64,000 bases of DNA from Spartobacteria bacterium LR76 (lineage in GTDB: Bacteria; Verrucomicrobiota; Verrucomicrobiia; Chthoniobacterales; Terrimicrobiaceae). Made by a program: the position numbers and the translations under genes. The stretch covers positions 496,001 to 560,000 of the forward strand of contig QAYZ01000013.1 of assembly GCA_003054655.1 (NCBI GenBank), given 5' to 3'. Below are positions 8,683 through 17,189 of this stretch, piece after piece (position 1 is the stretch's first letter; each line of letters starts with the position of its first letter). The notes beneath the pieces were generated by a model. That model saw only the letters and a program-made list of their open reading frames with translations. It made no database searches and was not told the DNA's origin.

Positions 8683-9336
8683 ATGAAGAAGCACGTCCTC
8701 CTCGCCTCCATCGTCGCCCTTTCCTGCGCAGCCCTGCCCGGCCAACTCCTTGCCTGGGGAGCCTGCCGATCGGGCTCAGGTAGTTTCTCCGGCGGCGGCT
8801 CCTGGAGCCATGATTCCTCGGTCAGCGGAAGCGATGGAAGCTGGAATCGCTCCGGCTCCACCTCATATACCAGCCGCGACGGACAAACCTATTCCGCGAG
8901 CAGCACGAGCTCCGGCCAGTATGGCAATGGCTGGCATACCGGCTCCGGAAGCTACACCACCTCGTCAGGCGGGTCGGGAAGCTGGAACAGCGCAGGATAT
9001 CACTCTCCAAACTACGGCGGATACTCCACCTACCACTATGGCACCACCAGCTACGGCGGCTCCTACGGGGGAGGCTTCAGCGCTGGCTACGTTGCCCCGG
9101 CTCCGGTTGTGGTTCCCGCCCCTGTGGTCGTGCCGGCCCCCGTGGTCACGACGACGACGGTGGTGGTCAATCCGACGCCGACCCCGGCAGCCACCTCAAC
9201 CACGGTAGTCGTGCCGGCACCAGTCGTCGTGCCCGCTCCTGCCGTAGTACCGGCACCCGTCATCGTGCCGGTCGGCGGAGTCGCAGGCGTGCGGGTGGGG
9301 CCGTTCGTCAACGCCGGATATTACCGTCGCTGGTAG
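8683..9336 (+). CDS. Secreted low-complexity Gly/Ser-rich and Val/Pro-repeat protein
   Basis: A 217-residue exported protein beginning at the ATG at 8683, with signal KKHVLLASIVALSCAALPG. The mature part has two low-complexity zones. Residues of about 28-130 are rich in Gly, Ser, Trp, Tyr and Thr (GSGSFSGGGSWSHDS, SYGGSYGGGFSAGY). Residues of about 135-205 repeat a PAPVVV unit about eight times, interrupted by TTTTVVVNPTPTPAATSTT. Such architecture resembles surface or cell-wall structural proteins rather than enzymes. It is the last gene of the run and faces the metal-efflux operon. No family recognised; function unknown. Confidence 0.65.
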   Translation: MKKHVLLASIVALSCAALPGQLLAWGACRSGSGSFSGGGSWSHDSSVSGSDGSWNRSGSTSYTSRDGQTYSASSTSSGQYGNGWHTGSGSYTTSSGGSGSWNSAGYHSPNYGGYSTYHYGTTSYGGSYGGGFSAGYVAPAPVVVPAPVVVPAPVVTTTTVVVNPTPTPAATSTTVVVPAPVVVPAPAVVPAPVIVPVGGVAGVRVGPFVNAGYYRRW

Positions 9337-9354
9337 GGCGGAACCTCTCCGCCC
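9336..9354. terminator. Hairpin in convergent gap
   Basis: GGGCGGA-ACCTC-TCCGCCC forms a perfect 7-bp stem directly after the plus-strand stop codon and before the stop of the convergent minus-strand gene. There is no T-run on either side, so it may be a weak bidirectional terminator or an mRNA 3'-end stabiliser. Confidence 0.4.
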
Positions 9355-9384
9355 ATACCAGCGAGGTCTCTCTATCAAAGCAAC

Positions 9385-9867
9385 CTAGTGGGCGTGGCCG
9401 CCATGGCCACCGCCACTTTCTTCCGCGCAGATGCAGGCGTATTCCGCACGGCTGCACCCCCCGCACGTCTCCGTGTGGTAATCGATGCGGAAGTTCTGCG
9501 GCTTCGCTCCAGCGCTGGCCCGGATCTGAAGGACGATGCGATATCCATCGCCATCGGGTAGAACGGCCTTGGAAACGAACTGGTCCGCCGTTTTCTCAAA
9601 CTCGAGTTTCTCTTTTCCCGACGGAGCCTCCGCCACCAAAGTGACGACCTGCTCTGAAGGGTTCACGGCCTTCATGTCTTCTCCGTAAAAAATCACGGCG
9701 ACTTTGCGGTCGGGCTGGACGAGGAATTCCGCGTGTCCGCCCTCGACCTCGACGATCCTTCCTCCTTTTGGGCCGGGAATGATCTTTCCGTGGTCGTGGC
9801 CGTCACCGGCGGCTGATGCCGAGGTAAGGACAAGGAGGGCGAGTGCTGATGTCAGGAGTGTTTTCAT
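9385..9867 (-). CDS. Small exported His/Cys-rich protein of the metal-efflux operon
   Basis: A 160-residue protein with signal MKTLLTSALALLVLTSASA. The mature N-terminus is GDGHDHGK and the C-terminus is GGGHGGHAH, both strong metal-ligand tracts, with a Cys cluster TCGGCSRAEYACIC between. The middle (GPKGGRIVEVEGGHAEFLVQPDRKVAVIFYG) resembles the small beta-sandwich proteins often encoded next to CzcA-type pumps. It is the last gene of the efflux operon, 29 nt after the second TolC-like gene. A periplasmic metal chaperone or buffer is the natural guess, inferred from composition and context. Confidence 0.7.
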   Translation of the reverse strand: MKTLLTSALALLVLTSASAAGDGHDHGKIIPGPKGGRIVEVEGGHAEFLVQPDRKVAVIFYGEDMKAVNPSEQVVTLVAEAPSGKEKLEFEKTADQFVSKAVLPDGDGYRIVLQIRASAGAKPQNFRIDYHTETCGGCSRAEYACICAEESGGGHGGHAH

Positions 9868-9895
9868 AATGATGGGTTGCTTTGGTTGGGATCAG

Positions 9896-11011
9896 TCATT
9901 TCCTGGGATTTACGATCACCTTCCCCTCGGGGGGTTCGTCAGATGGAAGGTCGAGCAGGTCGAGATCGAGCGTATTGCGCCAGGCCTGGATGATCGACGC
10001 GTTGCGGCTTTGCAGCGCCTCAAGATACTCGCGGTGAATTTCCACCAGCAGATTCACACCGAGTGCGCCGACACGGTATTGCCGCTCAGCCAGATCAGCC
10101 GCAGCCTGGAGGTTCTGCAGCAGCGTGGGAGGAATGGCCTCGACCACTTCTCGCGCCGCTGACAAGGCCGTACGTCGCCAGGCCATCTCGATCGCCCACT
10201 TGCGCCCTGCATCATCGCCAAGGCGCGCCCGGGTTTGCTCGGGAGTCGTTCCATACGTCGGCCCCGGCCGCATCACGCCTCCGATGGCTTCGTTTGCGCC
10301 CAACCCTTCGCGAGTAAACCACCCGCCCACCACAAAAGCCTCGATCTCCGCGACGGCTCCGCCCCCCGCCAGACCACGCGCGATTTCCGCCTCGCGGATC
10401 TTGAGCAGCAACGGTCGCCCGGCGGTTTTATCCGCCTTCTGCCCGGGGAGGATCAGCCCGCCGGAAACCTCGAGCGGAGTATCGCCCTTGCGCCCGAGCA
10501 GCCCGTTGAGCCTGGTGCGCAGATGCTCGGCGCGCACCCTGGCCTCCGCCGCCTCACGGACAAACGGCAGCGCCGCCCCCTCAAGGATGCGTCGCTCAAT
10601 CAAAGATTCCACCCCGGCAGCCGGACGCTCCTCGAGCATCTTGACCAGCGCCCCGATACGATGCGCGATATCTGCCGCAGCGCTCGCAGTTTCCACCGCC
10701 GCCTGGTATTCGATCGCGCGAAGCCGCACCTCGCTTTCCAGCACATGGCGGAATTCCGCAAGGTACAGCTTTGCCAGCTCCCGATCCAGATCGAGCACCG
10801 CCCGGCGGAAGACCGGCTGCGAAGGAAAATCAAGCGGCTGCATGATTTCCGGAGCCTCCACCCACGAGGGTTTGGGCAGCGCCGCCACCTGCTCCTGATA
10901 AAATCTCAGCTCGGGGTTATCACTCCGTGCGATTCCGGCCATCTGATCGGGAGTAAGCGGCTCTCCGCACACCTTGCCCGCAAGGGCGAGAAGAATAAGA
11001 AGTCGTTTCAT
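9896..11011 (-). CDS. Short, divergent TolC-family outer-membrane factor
   Basis: A 371-residue TolC/OEP-like protein with signal MKRLLILLALAGKVCG. The long helical hairpins of the family are visible (LDRELAKLYLAEFRHVLESE, ALPFVREAAEARVRAEHLRTRLNGLLG) and the C-terminal repeat half ends with LQNLQAAADLAERQYRVGALGVNLLVEIHREYL. It is shorter than usual (about 420-480) and has no lipobox. It lies 2 nt after the RND pump gene. It is the second outer-membrane factor in this operon, and its N-terminal half appears reduced, so it may be an accessory or heteromeric partner rather than the main exit duct. Confidence 0.78.
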   Translation of the reverse strand: MKRLLILLALAGKVCGEPLTPDQMAGIARSDNPELRFYQEQVAALPKPSWVEAPEIMQPLDFPSQPVFRRAVLDLDRELAKLYLAEFRHVLESEVRLRAIEYQAAVETASAAADIAHRIGALVKMLEERPAAGVESLIERRILEGAALPFVREAAEARVRAEHLRTRLNGLLGRKGDTPLEVSGGLILPGQKADKTAGRPLLLKIREAEIARGLAGGGAVAEIEAFVVGGWFTREGLGANEAIGGVMRPGPTYGTTPEQTRARLGDDAGRKWAIEMAWRRTALSAAREVVEAIPPTLLQNLQAAADLAERQYRVGALGVNLLVEIHREYLEALQSRNASIIQAWRNTLDLDLLDLPSDEPPEGKVIVNPRK

Positions 11012-11013
11012 GT

Positions 11014-14000
11014 TCAGGACTCCTTGGTATTGGCTCCGCCAAGGCGGGATTCGAAGAACTGGTACAGTACCGGCAGCACGACCAGCGTAAGGAAGGTCGA
11101 GCTGATGATGCCGCCGATGACGACCGTGGCGAGAGGCCGCTGCACCTCCGCACCCGCGCCATGCCCGAGCGCCATCGGCAGGAAGCCCAGGCTCGCGACC
11201 ATGGCGGTCATCATCACGGGCCGCAATCGCGTGAGCGAACCTACCACCACTGCGTCAAACAGGGATTCCCCCGCCTCGCGGAGCTGGTTGTAATAGCTCA
11301 CCATCATCAGGCCGTTGAGCACCGCCACGCCGGACAAGGCAATAAAGCCGACACCCGCGCTGATGCTGAAGGGCATACCCCGCAGCCACAGCGCAAAGAT
11401 GCCGCCCGTCACCGCCAGCGGGATGCCCGTGTAGATGAGCATCGCCTGCCGCAGGCTGCCGAATGCCATGAAGATGAGCAGGAAGATCACCACCAGCGCC
11501 ACCGGCACGATGATCCCAAGCCGCGCCCGGGCCTCCTGCAGGTTCTTGAACTGCCCGCCAAACTCCACCGAGTACCCGGTTGGCAGCCTGACCTGCTCTG
11601 CGACTTTCTTCTGCGCTTCCAGCACGAAGCCCTCCACATCGCGCCCGCGCAGATTGACCATGATCGCAGCCCGGCGCTGGCCCATTTCACGCGCTATGGT
11701 ATTGACCTTCTCGTCCACCGAGAAACTCGCAACCTGTCCGAGCGTGACCAGTCCGCCTTCCGAGGTCCGCACCGGGAGCTTCTTCATCTCGTCGATCCTG
11801 GCCCGGAGATTCTCCGGCATGCGCACGACGATGGGATAGCGCCGGTTGCCGTCGATCACCGTGCCGGGTTCTCCGCCCGCCAGGGCATGCTCGACCGCGT
11901 CGTTGATCTCGCTGGCATGGACATTGTACTTCGCCATCGCCTCGCGGTTCGGAGTCACCTCCAGAAGCGGTGCCTTACCCAGCGCGTCAAACTCCACGTC
12001 CGCCGCCCCCGGCACCTTCTCCAGGATCTCGCGCACCTCGCCGGCGATCCTCTCGATCTCGGCATAATCGTCGCCAAAGACCTTCACCGCGATATCCGCG
12101 CGCGTCCCTTCCAGGATCTCGTTGAAGCGCATCTCGATCGGTTGGGAGAAAAGATACGCCTGCCCCGGCACCTGCACGCTGAGCTCGGCACTTAAGCGAT
12201 TAGCCAGATCATCCTTGGTCAGGGTCTTGCCATCAACCTTGGGCCAGTCCTCCAGCGGTTTGTAGAAGATATAGGTATCGGCGACATTCACACCCATCGG
12301 GTCGGTCGCCACCTCCGCCGTACCGATGCGCGAGAAGGTATAGGCAATGCCCGGGAACTTCTCGCGCAGCACCTTTTCCGCCCGCTCCTGCATGCCGATG
12401 GAGGCATCGAGCCCGATGCTCGTCGTGCGAATCATATGCGCCGCAAAGGAACCCTCGTCAAGTTGCGGAATGAACTCCGCCCCTAGCCTTCCGAAGATCA
12501 GCAGCGCCAGCACAAACAGCGCCACCGCGCCGCTCACCACCACCCCGCGTCTCCGCAAGGCCCAGCGCAGGGTCGGTTCGTAGAGCCGCTTGAGGAAATG
12601 GATAACACGGTTGTCCTCCTCGCTGATCCTGCCGCGCAGGAAGTAGGAGCAGAGCACCGGCATCAGCGTGAGCGACAGGATCAGCGCGCCGATCAGCGCA
12701 TAGATGACCGTGAGCGCCATCGGCTTGAACATCTTGCCCTCCACGCCGACGAGCGAAAGCAGCGGAATGTACACGATCGTGATGATGAGCACACCAAAGA
12801 AGGTCGGCCTCCCGACCTCCTTCGCCGCAGCGAGCACGGTGTGTATGCGCTCTTCCTTGCTCAAGAGTCTGCCCAGCTCGTGCTGGCGCAGACCGAGTCG
12901 CCGAACGATGTTCTCCACCATCACGACGGCTCCATCAATGATCAGGCCGAAATCCACCGCCCCCAGGCTCATGAGATTGCCCGAGAGCCGCGTCTCCACC
13001 ATGCCCGTGATGGCAAAGAGGAACGACAAGGGGATCGCCGTTGAAACAATCAGCGCCGCCCGCCAGTTGCCCAGCAGGAGCAGGAGTACGACGACGACCA
13101 GGATCGCGCCCTCGAAGAGATTGCGCTCCACCGTCGCAATGGTCTTGTCCACGAGCGTCGTCCGGTCATAGACCGTCGTGATCTCCACTCCCGGCGGCAG
13201 CTTTGTGCGGACCTCCCGGATCTTGTCGTCGACTCGCTTGGCTATGATGCGGCTGTTTTCCCCGGCAAGCATCAGCGCCGCACCCAGCACCGCCTCCCGG
13301 CCATTGTAGGTGGCTGATCCCGTACGGATGTTCTTGCCGATCTCCACATTGGCGAGGTCTTTCACGCGGAGCGGTTCGGCTCCCGCACGGAACTTCACCG
13401 GGATGTTCCCGATCTCTTCCGCCGATTGCACGCGGCCACTGGACCGGATGGCGATCTGCTCGCCGCCGAGCTGGATCACACTTCCGCCGGCATTCTCCAC
13501 GTTCTCACCGATCGTCTCGGAAAGCTCCTTGAAGGTGACACCGCTGCTGAGCAGCTTCTCGGGCTTTGGCAGGATGACGATCTGCTTTTCATAGCCGCCG
13601 GAGGCATTCACCTCCGCGATGCCTGGCACACTGCGCAGTTGCGGCTTCACTACAAAGTCGTGGATCAGCTTCAGCTCCATCAACTGCTCCGCCCGCGTCT
13701 TCGGCTTGTCCGCACCGTCGTAGTCCGGGGCGTAGTCGACCACGTAGTAGTAAATTTCCCCTAAACCCGTCGTGATGGGAGCGAGTTTCGGCGACACACT
13801 GCGGGGCAGGTCGTCGACCGCATTTTGCAATCGCTCGCTCACGAGCTGGCGGGCGCGATAGATGTCCGTCCCCTCCTCAAAGACGAGCGTCAACTGGGAG
13901 AGGCCAAACTTCGACAGCGACCGCATCTCGGTCATGCCGGGTATGCCAAACATCTCCATCTCCAGCGGATAGGTGACCAGCTTCTCGATCTCCTCCGGCG

Positions 14001-14169
14001 CGAGGCCCTTGACCTCGCTGTTGATCTGGACCTGGATGTTGGTGATGTCCGGGACGGCATCAATGGGCAGCCGCGTGGCAGACCACAAGCCCGCTGCCAG
14101 CAAGGCGATTGCGCCGAGCAGCACGAAGACACGCTGGCGCAGGGAATACTCGATAATTCGTTCGATCAT
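11014..14169 (-). CDS. czcA: CzcA-type heavy-metal RND efflux pump
   Basis: Inner-membrane RND proton/metal antiporter, 1051 residues, full length for the HME family. It opens with MIERIIEYSLRQRVFVLLG and IDAVPDITNIQVQI, the classic CzcA/CusA start. The TM4 proton relay reads DFGLIIDGAVVMVE, giving D406, D412 and E419 with the spacing of the D-D-E triad of CzcA. Cu/Ag pumps of the CusA type lack the first Asp, so divalent cations (Zn, Co, Cd, Ni) are the likelier substrates. It lies between its adaptor gene (4-nt gap upstream) and the second TolC-like gene. Substrate class is inferred from the motif, not demonstrated. Confidence 0.93.
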   Translation of the reverse strand: MIERIIEYSLRQRVFVLLGAIALLAAGLWSATRLPIDAVPDITNIQVQINSEVKGLAPEEIEKLVTYPLEMEMFGIPGMTEMRSLSKFGLSQLTLVFEEGTDIYRARQLVSERLQNAVDDLPRSVSPKLAPITTGLGEIYYYVVDYAPDYDGADKPKTRAEQLMELKLIHDFVVKPQLRSVPGIAEVNASGGYEKQIVILPKPEKLLSSGVTFKELSETIGENVENAGGSVIQLGGEQIAIRSSGRVQSAEEIGNIPVKFRAGAEPLRVKDLANVEIGKNIRTGSATYNGREAVLGAALMLAGENSRIIAKRVDDKIREVRTKLPPGVEITTVYDRTTLVDKTIATVERNLFEGAILVVVVLLLLLGNWRAALIVSTAIPLSFLFAITGMVETRLSGNLMSLGAVDFGLIIDGAVVMVENIVRRLGLRQHELGRLLSKEERIHTVLAAAKEVGRPTFFGVLIITIVYIPLLSLVGVEGKMFKPMALTVIYALIGALILSLTLMPVLCSYFLRGRISEEDNRVIHFLKRLYEPTLRWALRRRGVVVSGAVALFVLALLIFGRLGAEFIPQLDEGSFAAHMIRTTSIGLDASIGMQERAEKVLREKFPGIAYTFSRIGTAEVATDPMGVNVADTYIFYKPLEDWPKVDGKTLTKDDLANRLSAELSVQVPGQAYLFSQPIEMRFNEILEGTRADIAVKVFGDDYAEIERIAGEVREILEKVPGAADVEFDALGKAPLLEVTPNREAMAKYNVHASEINDAVEHALAGGEPGTVIDGNRRYPIVVRMPENLRARIDEMKKLPVRTSEGGLVTLGQVASFSVDEKVNTIAREMGQRRAAIMVNLRGRDVEGFVLEAQKKVAEQVRLPTGYSVEFGGQFKNLQEARARLGIIVPVALVVIFLLIFMAFGSLRQAMLIYTGIPLAVTGGIFALWLRGMPFSISAGVGFIALSGVAVLNGLMMVSYYNQLREAGESLFDAVVVGSLTRLRPVMMTAMVASLGFLPMALGHGAGAEVQRPLATVVIGGIISSTFLTLVVLPVLYQFFESRLGGANTKES

Positions 14170-14173
14170 TGGG

Positions 14174-14959
14174 TTAGTGCGAGTGGCCGCCTCCCTTGGT
14201 GGAGCGCAGCTCGATCAGATAAAGGGTTTCCACAGGATGGGTGGCGACGACATCGCCGGAGTACAGGCCGTCCGCGATCTCGATGTAGTCGGCCGATTCA
14301 GCTCCGGTTGTCACGGGAGTGCGCAGGAGGAACCTGCCATTCTCGACGAAGACAAACTTTCCCGTCGCGGTCTCCAGCACGGAGGATCGCGGGACGGCCA
14401 CGACCGATGCGGTGCCTCCGGACCGGGTCACCGCCCCGGAGACAAACTCCCCGACGCGCAATGCGGCGTCCTTGTCCGCAATCTCAAGGATCACCTCCTC
14501 GTTATTGACTGCATCCCGCGATATGGTCTCGATTTTCCAGACACGAGCGGAGAATTCTCCAGTCCCCGTGCGCACCGTGGCCGGATCACCCGCTCTCAGC
14601 GAACTCGCCAGCCGCGGCGGAAGGAACGCCGTTGCGTAGGCCGATCCCGAATGCTCGCGCTCCGGCCTCGATCGCTCCGAGGCGGAACGGTACACCTGGG
14701 CCTCGACGGAGACCACGGGGGTCAGTTCACGCTCCTCCGCCTCGGCGGTTACGAGACCTATGGCTTTCGCAGTTTCCTCCATGAGCTGGATTCCCTTGCC
14801 GTCGGAGTACTTCGCCCCGTCGGCTGCGGATTCGCCGTGATCATGCCCTCCGTGCGCCTCCTCGCTCTCGCCTTCACGATGGCCCGGTGATTTCGGCCCG
14901 CACCCGGAAGTAGCCCATGCCGCCGCCAGAGCCACTGCGAGAAATACCTTCTTTCTCAT
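14174..14959 (-). CDS. Minimal CzcB-like periplasmic adaptor lipoprotein
   Basis: Membrane-fusion adaptor of the RND system. Start placed at the ATG at 14959, which gives a lipoprotein signal with lipobox ATSGC (C20) and overlaps the upstream TolC stop by 4 nt. It has only 261 residues, far below the usual 380-500. The lipoyl/beta-barrel parts are recognisable (GLVTAEAEERELTPVVSVEA, SLRAGDPATVRTGTGEFSARV, VPRSSVLETATGKFVFVENG, GLYSGDVVATHP), but the long alpha-hairpin that normally reaches TolC is missing. His-rich tracts (HGGHDHGE after the signal, GGGHSH at the end) suggest direct metal capture. The reduction is real in this reading frame; no frameshift is apparent. Confidence 0.82.
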   Translation of the reverse strand: MRKKVFLAVALAAAWATSGCGPKSPGHREGESEEAHGGHDHGESAADGAKYSDGKGIQLMEETAKAIGLVTAEAEERELTPVVSVEAQVYRSASERSRPEREHSGSAYATAFLPPRLASSLRAGDPATVRTGTGEFSARVWKIETISRDAVNNEEVILEIADKDAALRVGEFVSGAVTRSGGTASVVAVPRSSVLETATGKFVFVENGRFLLRTPVTTGAESADYIEIADGLYSGDVVATHPVETLYLIELRSTKGGGHSH

Positions 14960-16227
14960 CGTCCAGCCTCCTTGGTTTCCAGCTTGCCGCCGGTCAGCAG
15001 GCCGATATCGAGCGCCGCTCTCCATGCGTCCAGGACAGCGTCCTGGGACGCCTGCAACGAATTCAGGTAGGCCGTCTGCGCATCGAGATAGAGCTGCGCG
15101 CCGATGGACCCGTTACGAAACTGCGTCTCCGCCAGCGCGGAGGCCTGCTCCACGTCACTCAGCGATCCCTGCGGAATCATGGCCAACTGCCGGCGGATAA
15201 GTTCATACGCCCGGATGAGGCTGAGCACCTCCGCCTCGGTATCGCGCTCAGCCTTCACCCGCAAGGCCTCGGCCATGGCAAGCCGCGCCCTGGCGCTCTG
15301 AATATTGCCGATGTTCCAATCCCACACCGGCAGCGTGGCGGAGATCGCTCCGCCGAGGTTCTGCTCGGTATCGCCAGCCACGTCGCGACTGAAGAAGGGA
15401 CCGATCGCAAAATCCGGCGCGATATCGAGCCGGGTCGCCGTCAGCTCGCGGGCGGAACGCTCCAGCTCCTTGCGCCGGATCTGCAAAAGTGGATTCCCGT
15501 TCTGCACGGCGAAGACCACCGCCGAACGGTCAAAGGTCGCAGAGGGTGGCGTGAGGGACGAGGTAATGCGAATCGGCAGGCTTTGCGGACGCCCGAGCAG
15601 GGCGTTGAGCCTCGTGCGAGCCTGCTCCGCGCGGAGGGACGCCTCCTTGATCCGCGCCCCCAGCTCGACCAGACTCGCCTGCACCAGACGGGACTCGAGC
15701 TGCAGTCTCGCGCCGAAATCCCCGCCCGAGCCGATCTGCGCGGCCACGGTCTTCGATTGCTCGTACACAGCCTCCGCCGCCTTGGCCGCCGATGCGGCGG
15801 CGAGATACTCGTAAGCCAGCAATCGGACCTGCGCGGCCAGCGACAGCCGGAATTGCTCCAGCCCGAGCTCGGCGATCTCGACGTTCTTGTTCGCGATCGC
15901 CTTGCGCAGAGTTCCCTTGCCGGGAAACTCCAGCGTTTGCAGGACCGTCAGGCTGAAGGTCGTTCCGCTTCCCTGGAGGATATTCTCCGAGTCGCGCACT
16001 TCCCGGCCGCCGATCTCGACCGTGACCTCGGGGTTCCGGAAAAACCCCGCCTGGGTGCGCTGGCCCTTGGCGGCCAGCACCTCCGCCTCATAGGCTTTCA
16101 GTTCCGCATTGTTCGCCAGCGCGCTCGTCACCAGCGCGTCCACGGTAAACGCCGTCCCATCCCGGGCATGGGCCGATACTGCGACCAGCACCGCCACACA
16201 TCCCCACATCCCTCGTAGTTGTCTCAT
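14956..16227 (-). CDS. TolC-family outer-membrane factor (CzcC-like)
   Basis: A 423-residue outer-membrane efflux protein with a Sec signal (CVAVLVAVSAHA). Two OEP repeats are evident: ALVTSALANNAELKAYEAEV and FRNPEVTVEIGGREV in the first half, NPLLQIRRKELERSARELTATRLDIAPDF-type sequence opening the second. Long alpha-helical stretches match the periplasmic tunnel. It has the standard CzcC/CusC length, unlike the second TolC-like protein of the operon, so it is probably the main exit duct. It is encoded 9 nt after the small secreted protein gene and overlaps the adaptor gene by 4 nt. Confidence 0.88.
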   Translation of the reverse strand: MRQLRGMWGCVAVLVAVSAHARDGTAFTVDALVTSALANNAELKAYEAEVLAAKGQRTQAGFFRNPEVTVEIGGREVRDSENILQGSGTTFSLTVLQTLEFPGKGTLRKAIANKNVEIAELGLEQFRLSLAAQVRLLAYEYLAAASAAKAAEAVYEQSKTVAAQIGSGGDFGARLQLESRLVQASLVELGARIKEASLRAEQARTRLNALLGRPQSLPIRITSSLTPPSATFDRSAVVFAVQNGNPLLQIRRKELERSARELTATRLDIAPDFAIGPFFSRDVAGDTEQNLGGAISATLPVWDWNIGNIQSARARLAMAEALRVKAERDTEAEVLSLIRAYELIRRQLAMIPQGSLSDVEQASALAETQFRNGSIGAQLYLDAQTAYLNSLQASQDAVLDAWRAALDIGLLTGGKLETKEAGR

Positions 16228-16236
16228 GGAGTTTCC

Positions 16237-16683
16237 TCAGGACCCGTGACTTGCGGAATGGTAGGTCACGATGATCTTCGAAGCCTGCCTCGCCTCGGCC
16301 AGCGGAAAGCTCGCGACAAAGGGGGATCGCCCGATCTTGCCGTTGCCTGTACTCGGATGCCGGTAGCTGATTCGCTCCCGCACCTCCGAGATGACGCGTC
16401 CCCGGGCATCGACGAGTTGGACGTCGACGTGACTGAGAAGCGTATTGCCGGGGCGCTTTCTGATGCTCCCGGTGACGTAGAGTTTGTCCTTCGATTCCAC
16501 GGCACGAAATCCCCCGAGTTCGCTGGCTGTGGCACCCAGGCTCTCGATCACCAGTGGCGAGCTGGCATGGGGAAACACCGTCCATGCGGATGCGTTGTTG
16601 GTAAAAAGAGCGAATACTCCTGTGATCGCGAAAAGCGCCGCAATCCCCGGAGCCCGGAATTGGAAAAGATATGATGTATTCAT
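16237..16683 (-). CDS. Exported protein of unknown function in the efflux operon
   Basis: Start placed at the ATG at 16683 (MNTSYLFQF), giving 148 residues with a hydrophobic segment PGIAALFAITGVFALF that serves as signal or anchor and ends near NNASAW. The rest is a single beta-rich domain (SPLVIESLGATASELGGFRAV, DKLYVTGSIRKRPGNTLLSHVDVQLVDARGRVISEV, KIIVTYHSA) resembling an immunoglobulin-like sandwich. It has no Cys and few metal ligands besides scattered His. It lies 9 nt upstream of the CzcC-like gene, so it belongs to the operon. No family recognised. Confidence 0.65.
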   Translation of the reverse strand: MNTSYLFQFRAPGIAALFAITGVFALFTNNASAWTVFPHASSPLVIESLGATASELGGFRAVESKDKLYVTGSIRKRPGNTLLSHVDVQLVDARGRVISEVRERISYRHPSTGNGKIGRSPFVASFPLAEARQASKIIVTYHSASHGS

Positions 16684-16808
16684 GGTTGTCCTGATGGCCG
16701 CGCGCAACAACGCGCTCGGCGGTTGAATGAAGCCTGCGCGAAAATGCACAGACGCGAGGCAACGCCTCGGGATTCAAATGCTCACGGGCACACTGCGCCC
16801 GCGAGGAC

Positions 16809-17129
16809 TCAGGACAATTGAGGCGGATGATCGATCTCGCGCACCGGGGCGTCGAGAGCAGCTTCATCCGAGACCTGCAGGGGATCTGCAGTCAATGCAA
16901 CATAGAGAGCCGAGTCCGTGTCGGACAGGGCCAGGGAAAGATGCACATGGGCATGGCAGCCGGAGTGTTCTGCCGGGCAGCTTTCGTTTTCACCGGCATC
17001 CGCGCAATGCTCGACCGCGTGATCGTCTGCGCAGACCAGCTCCGCCGCAGCATGGGCCGCCTGCCCGGCCACCACAAGGAGGAAGAAGGCAGCAAAGAAA
17101 ACTGCGGCGAATTTGCGGCAAGCGCTCAT
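16809..17129 (-). CDS. Small exported Cys/His-rich protein, first gene of efflux operon
   Basis: A 106-residue protein with signal peptide ending near GQAAHAAA. I chose the ATG at 17129, preceded by GGGAGAA, over the adjacent TTG. The mature region concentrates potential ligands: CADDHAVEHC, ENESCPAEHSGCHAHVH, then an acidic tail ending VREIDHPPQLS. The Cys and His spacing resembles small periplasmic metal-binding or sensing proteins that lead Czc/Cus operons, but no named family is recognised. It stands 125 nt upstream of the next gene and opens the minus-strand run. Confidence 0.65.
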   Translation of the reverse strand: MSACRKFAAVFFAAFFLLVVAGQAAHAAAELVCADDHAVEHCADAGENESCPAEHSGCHAHVHLSLALSDTDSALYVALTADPLQVSDEAALDAPVREIDHPPQLS

Positions 17130-17189
17130 CAATGGTTCTCCCTATCCCTGCAAGCATGCGATTTGTCAAACGGAAATCGCCTCGCAAGG

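Noticed and set aside
17141-17169. TTGACA-N17-GATAGG promoter-like pair before the efflux operon
   Set aside because: The -35 is perfect, but the predicted transcript start would fall inside or after the ribosome binding site of the first gene, so it is probably fortuitous.
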